Origin: Gillisia hiemivivida
GTDB lineage: Bacteria; Bacteroidota; Bacteroidia; Flavobacteriales; Flavobacteriaceae
Direction: 5' to 3'
DNA: 64,000 bases
Assembly (NCBI RefSeq): GCF_007997295.1
Contig: NZ_VORY01000001.1
Span: 372,001 to 436,000 of the forward strand
The notes below the pieces were generated by a model. The model worked only from the letters and a program-made list of their open reading frames with translations, ran no database searches and had not been told where the DNA came from. The stretch's first letter is position 1. Each line of letters begins with the position of its first letter. Of the stretch, positions 61,224 to 64,000 are shown piece by piece. A program made the position numbers and the translations under genes.

Positions 61224-62282
61224 TTAATTTGTTCTACCCTTATTTACTATTTCTTTTTCAAACTTTCTGTCATTAATCAAAACTTCAAAAAACTCCTCTA
61301 TATATTCTACTGTAGAAATATACTCGACTCTATTTTCAAATAACAATTCACATTCTTTAAGAACTCCCAGAATATCAGACCTCTTTTCTAAAAACTCTAA
61401 TCTAACGTCATCAAATATTTTGGGATCCCTTTTGAATCCTCTATAAAGTCGTTGCCTAACATTTTCAATGGATAAAAGATCATCATTAATTTGAGAGACC
61501 GCAGCATAGCTAGTGTTCACCAATCCACACATATCAAAATCATACGGAACGGGAATGATCGTTTTTTCTAAAAATATTAATTTAATATTATGCTGATAGG
61601 CGGTTGAATAATCTGTATTACCAATCATGTATTGAAAAAAGGCATTTCTAACGCACTCAAGCGGCACTTGATTTAAAGGATGTGCTTTTATATTCAGGAC
61701 TTTCCCTCCAATACGTTTTGCTACATGTTTGTCGTCTTCAATAAGAATCGCAAATATTTCATGATTTTTTATCTTCTTCCCCTTTATTTCTTCATAACTC
61801 AGGTGCACTAATTTAGATTTAAAATGATATGGAGATACAACTTCATATAATTTATAGGCTAAGTATTCTTTAATAACATTGTCGTTAGATCCACGTTGCA
61901 ATAAACAGGGCAAGACTAATTTTAAGTTTTTTTGCCCCTCAAAAAGGGTGTTATTTCTCTCCTTTTTTTTAATTTTCACTTTGATTGGAGCGAAATAACA
62001 GTTTTTAAGACGAAAATTTCCGCGTTTTCGTAATCTCACCTCCAAAGAATCCCAGCTTTGCTCTTTCTCTTTAAATTTTAGAAAGGTTGTTATATATGTG
62101 GAATCGTTGGTTTCTTTTTTAATATCTTTATTGGAGTACTTAAGGGAAATGTGCATCACCTCATTATTAATAAATAGAGCAGATGAAGTCTTTGGCAGGT
62201 CGTTAATAGAATCCTGCGCAATAGAAATATTTATAAATAAAACTGTGGGGAGCAAAATACTGAGGATAGCAAATTTACTCAT
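61224..62282 (-). CDS. Exported protein with CotH-kinase-like motifs
   Basis: This 352-residue protein has a signal peptide ending at ISIAQ (about residue 22). It carries a basic region RLRKRGNFR and further on YMIGNTDYSTAYQHNIKLIF followed by PVPYDFDMCGLV. The N-x-D-x6-HN and D-F-D pattern resembles CotH-type atypical protein kinases (spore coat H family), whose DxD binds metal-ATP. If right, this would be a kinase acting outside the cytoplasm. The rest is unassigned. It runs against the repair genes and forms a divergent pair with the next gene, with 100 bases between. It breaks the usual ligase-helicase order. Confidence 0.5.
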   Translation of the reverse strand: MSKFAILSILLPTVLFINISIAQDSINDLPKTSSALFINNEVMHISLKYSNKDIKKETNDSTYITTFLKFKEKEQSWDSLEVRLRKRGNFRLKNCYFAPIKVKIKKKERNNTLFEGQKNLKLVLPCLLQRGSNDNVIKEYLAYKLYEVVSPYHFKSKLVHLSYEEIKGKKIKNHEIFAILIEDDKHVAKRIGGKVLNIKAHPLNQVPLECVRNAFFQYMIGNTDYSTAYQHNIKLIFLEKTIIPVPYDFDMCGLVNTSYAAVSQINDDLLSIENVRQRLYRGFKRDPKIFDDVRLEFLEKRSDILGVLKECELLFENRVEYISTVEYIEEFFEVLINDRKFEKEIVNKGRTN

Positions 62283-62384
62283 AATAAGCGTATATTTAAC
62301 TAAGATATTAAAAAACAGGCTATTAGAAAATATTTATCTATAATAAATTATAGAACATTTCTTACATTATCACTTTCGGCAATA

Positions 62385-63059
62385 ATGACGTATTTGTTCT
62401 TTAGGTTTGAGATCGACTTTAATGTAGACCTTACCTTGCTTAGCATTGCGATTATTTTCCCCTTAGTATTTACCATTCGAAGCTCTTTTAAAAGAAGAGA
62501 AAAGGCTTTAGAACATTTAAGTAAATTTGTGAGCTCCTTAAAAACGGTTCAGTATTACATTAGTAGCAACGATAAACTTCTTGAAGAGCGAAAAGCTGAA
62601 ATAGACAAAATATTAAGCGAAATAAATTTAAAAACCATAGAGCATTTGTCTAAAAAAAATGCAGATATCAAGGGATTGGATGAAATTGTGCATCAAGTCT
62701 ATGATTTTATTTCAAATCAGGAAAACCTAATCCCTTATAAGTTAAGAGATAGGGTTTTTAAATTTATGAAGGACACCCATGAGTCTATAGAAAATTTACA
62801 TGCCATCCATATTCATAGAACTCCCATCAGCTTAATGGCTTACTGTGAAGTTTTTATATATATATTTCCTCTTATTTATGCTCCTACCATAATTTACAAC
62901 TTGGGCGTAAATGACGCAGATTGGATTGCCTACTTTATTGTTTTAATGACCCAGTTTGGATTGATTTCTTTATATAATATCCAAAATCAATTGGAATATC
63001 CTTTTGATAATATTGGGGTAGACGATATCAATCTTAATAATTTTAAGTTGAAGCGCTAA
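62385..63059 (+). CDS. Membrane protein, bestrophin-like ends, unknown function
   Basis: This 224-residue protein begins with a membrane segment (about 17-32). A cytoplasmic helical part of about 110 residues follows (charged, coiled, about 35-145), then two further membrane helices near 150-170 and 180-200, then YNIQNQLEYPFDNIGVDDIN at the C-terminus. The closing PFD...DDI motif recalls the bestrophin and related channel family, but I am not sure. The first codons are A/T-rich and no Shine-Dalgarno is seen. It is divergent from the exported CotH-like gene and codirectional with the helicase 86 bases downstream. Confidence 0.5.
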   Translation: MTYLFFRFEIDFNVDLTLLSIAIIFPLVFTIRSSFKRREKALEHLSKFVSSLKTVQYYISSNDKLLEERKAEIDKILSEINLKTIEHLSKKNADIKGLDEIVHQVYDFISNQENLIPYKLRDRVFKFMKDTHESIENLHAIHIHRTPISLMAYCEVFIYIFPLIYAPTIIYNLGVNDADWIAYFIVLMTQFGLISLYNIQNQLEYPFDNIGVDDINLNNFKLKR

Positions 63060-63144
63060 TTCTTTCATAAGTGAGGTAGATCGAAACTAAGGCTAAGAGA
63101 AAACATCATTTTATTTATAACTTTTAAATATTCCGTTTTTTAAA

Positions 63145-64000
63145 TTGAACAGGGCAGAACTTATAAAACTTGCAGAGAACTGGTTTGCTGAGCAGAACTG
63201 GAAATCATTTAAATTCCAAAGGGACACCTGGAAAAATTATCTTCAAAATAAAAATGGATTATTAAACGCTCCTACAGGAAGCGGAAAGACCTATGCTTTG
63301 TGGGTTCCTATTGTTTTAGAATACATCAAGAATAATCCAGACTATAAAACCAAACATAAAAAAGGACTTAAAGCAATCTGGATTACCCCGTTACGAGCGC
63401 TTTCAGTAGAAATAGAACAATCTGCCAAGAGATTTGCAGAGGAAATGGGCACTCAATTAACTGTTGGAATTAGAACTGGAGATACTTCGCAAAAAGAACG
63501 TGCAGCACAAAAGCGAATGATGCCGGATCTACTTATCACTACACCTGAGAGCCTTCAATTATTATTGTCATCCAAAGGCTACGACAAAACTTTCAAAGAT
63601 CTTAATGCCATTGTAATAGATGAGTGGCATGAAGTATTGGGGACAAAACGCGGTGTTCAAGTTGAATTAAGTTTATCCCGATTAAAATCGATCTCAAAAA
63701 AATTAAAGATCTGGGGGATTTCTGCAACAATTGGAAATCTTCAGGAAGCAAGAGAGGTCTTATTGGGTCCAGAATCTGTTGCTTATAAAAACTCGGTAAT
63801 GATCAAGGCAGATCTCAAGAAGAAAATAGATGTTCGCTCTATAATTCCGAAGAAAATGGAAAAGTTTCCGTGGAGAGGACATCTGGGTTTGCATTTAATT
63901 GCTGAGGTGGTCCCAATTATCAACAATTCAAAAACCACTTTAATATTTACCAATACACGCTCACAATGCGAACTCTGGTTTCAGAAATTAATGGAGAAAT
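63145..64000 (+). CDS. Ligase-associated Lhr-like DEXH helicase, 3' end outside window
   Basis: The frame is open from 63121 to the window end and has no ATG in the proper region, so the TTG at 63145 is the likely start, giving NRAELIKLAENWFAEQNWKS. Motifs: Walker A APTGSGKT, motif Ia TPLRALS, TTPESLQLLL, DEWHEVLGTKRGVQVELSLS (the DEWH box of the Lhr family), and SATIG (motif III). At least 285 residues are visible; the full protein is usually about 800. It unwinds nucleic acids during repair and is expected to act with the exonuclease and ligase encoded at 58546-61191, from which it is split by a two-gene insertion. Confidence 0.92.
   Translation, partial: MNRAELIKLAENWFAEQNWKSFKFQRDTWKNYLQNKNGLLNAPTGSGKTYALWVPIVLEYIKNNPDYKTKHKKGLKAIWITPLRALSVEIEQSAKRFAEEMGTQLTVGIRTGDTSQKERAAQKRMMPDLLITTPESLQLLLSSKGYDKTFKDLNAIVIDEWHEVLGTKRGVQVELSLSRLKSISKKLKIWGISATIGNLQEAREVLLGPESVAYKNSVMIKADLKKKIDVRSIIPKKMEKFPWRGHLGLHLIAEVVPIINNSKTTLIFTNTRSQCELWFQKLMEK

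Overview
The window is chromosomal DNA of a Bacteroidota bacterium, most likely a marine-type member of the Flavobacteriaceae. The evidence is its low GC content, outer-membrane and periplasmic proteins of Bacteroidota type (split YjbH pair, Wzi-type barrel, SusC-like plug domain, DUF4286, OlsF-like acyltransferase), candidate promoters of the TAnnTTTG type, weak or absent Shine-Dalgarno sites, and many palindromic GTCAnnCnGA intergenic repeats. I cannot name the genus from sequence alone.

Layout. (1) About 1-9.1 kb: surface polysaccharide export. A lipoprotein is followed by a YjbH family split into two secreted proteins, a Wza-like export lipoprotein, a Wzc-like tyrosine autokinase and a Wzi-type outer-membrane protein. 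The cluster is interrupted by a composite repeat element (3.0-3.6 kb) and a seven-copy tandem array of about 108 bp (6.9-7.7 kb). (2) About 9.4-12.1 kb: an AT-rich accessory stretch with a Fic protein, a winged-helix regulator under a palindromic operator candidate, and the 20-codon stub of that regulator's lost partner. (3) About 12.9-29.5 kb, minus strand: a molybdenum enzyme locus. It carries moeA, moaA, a moaC-moaB fusion, moaE, moeB-rhodanese, moaD, mocA, xdhC, a cysteine desulfurase, a ModE-type regulator and two exported molybdenum hydroxylases (an IorAB-type pair and a PaoABC-type trio). Together these cover cofactor synthesis from GTP, cytidylylation, sulfuration and two client enzymes. 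(4) 29.9-36.3 kb: a 2151-residue alpha-2-macroglobulin-like protein with a carboxypeptidase-regulatory plus TonB-plug module at about the position of the bait region.

(5) About 36.5-49.2 kb: housekeeping genes (prs, rplY, pth, ribF, an HTTM membrane protein, serS, a TPR protein, a DUF4286 gene, rsmA, mgtE, a cupin and a 2-hydroxyacid dehydrogenase), then a VOC pseudogene. (6) About 50-58.4 kb: a secreted esterase, an NAD(P)-binding protein, an ornithine lipid synthase-like protein, aspartate kinase, two tandem GNAT acetyltransferases, fbp and a TerB-like gene. (7) 58.5-64 kb: the ligase-associated DNA repair cluster (exonuclease, ligase, Lhr-like helicase), split by a divergent pair encoding a secreted CotH-kinase-like protein and a membrane protein.

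The least explained content is the repeats. One MITE-like element with imperfect terminal inverted repeats is present three times. Inside or beside it sits a family of hairpin-rich elements (four loci) whose stems have changed completely between copies while pairing is kept and one loop sequence is constant. That pattern suggests selection on folded RNA or single-stranded DNA.
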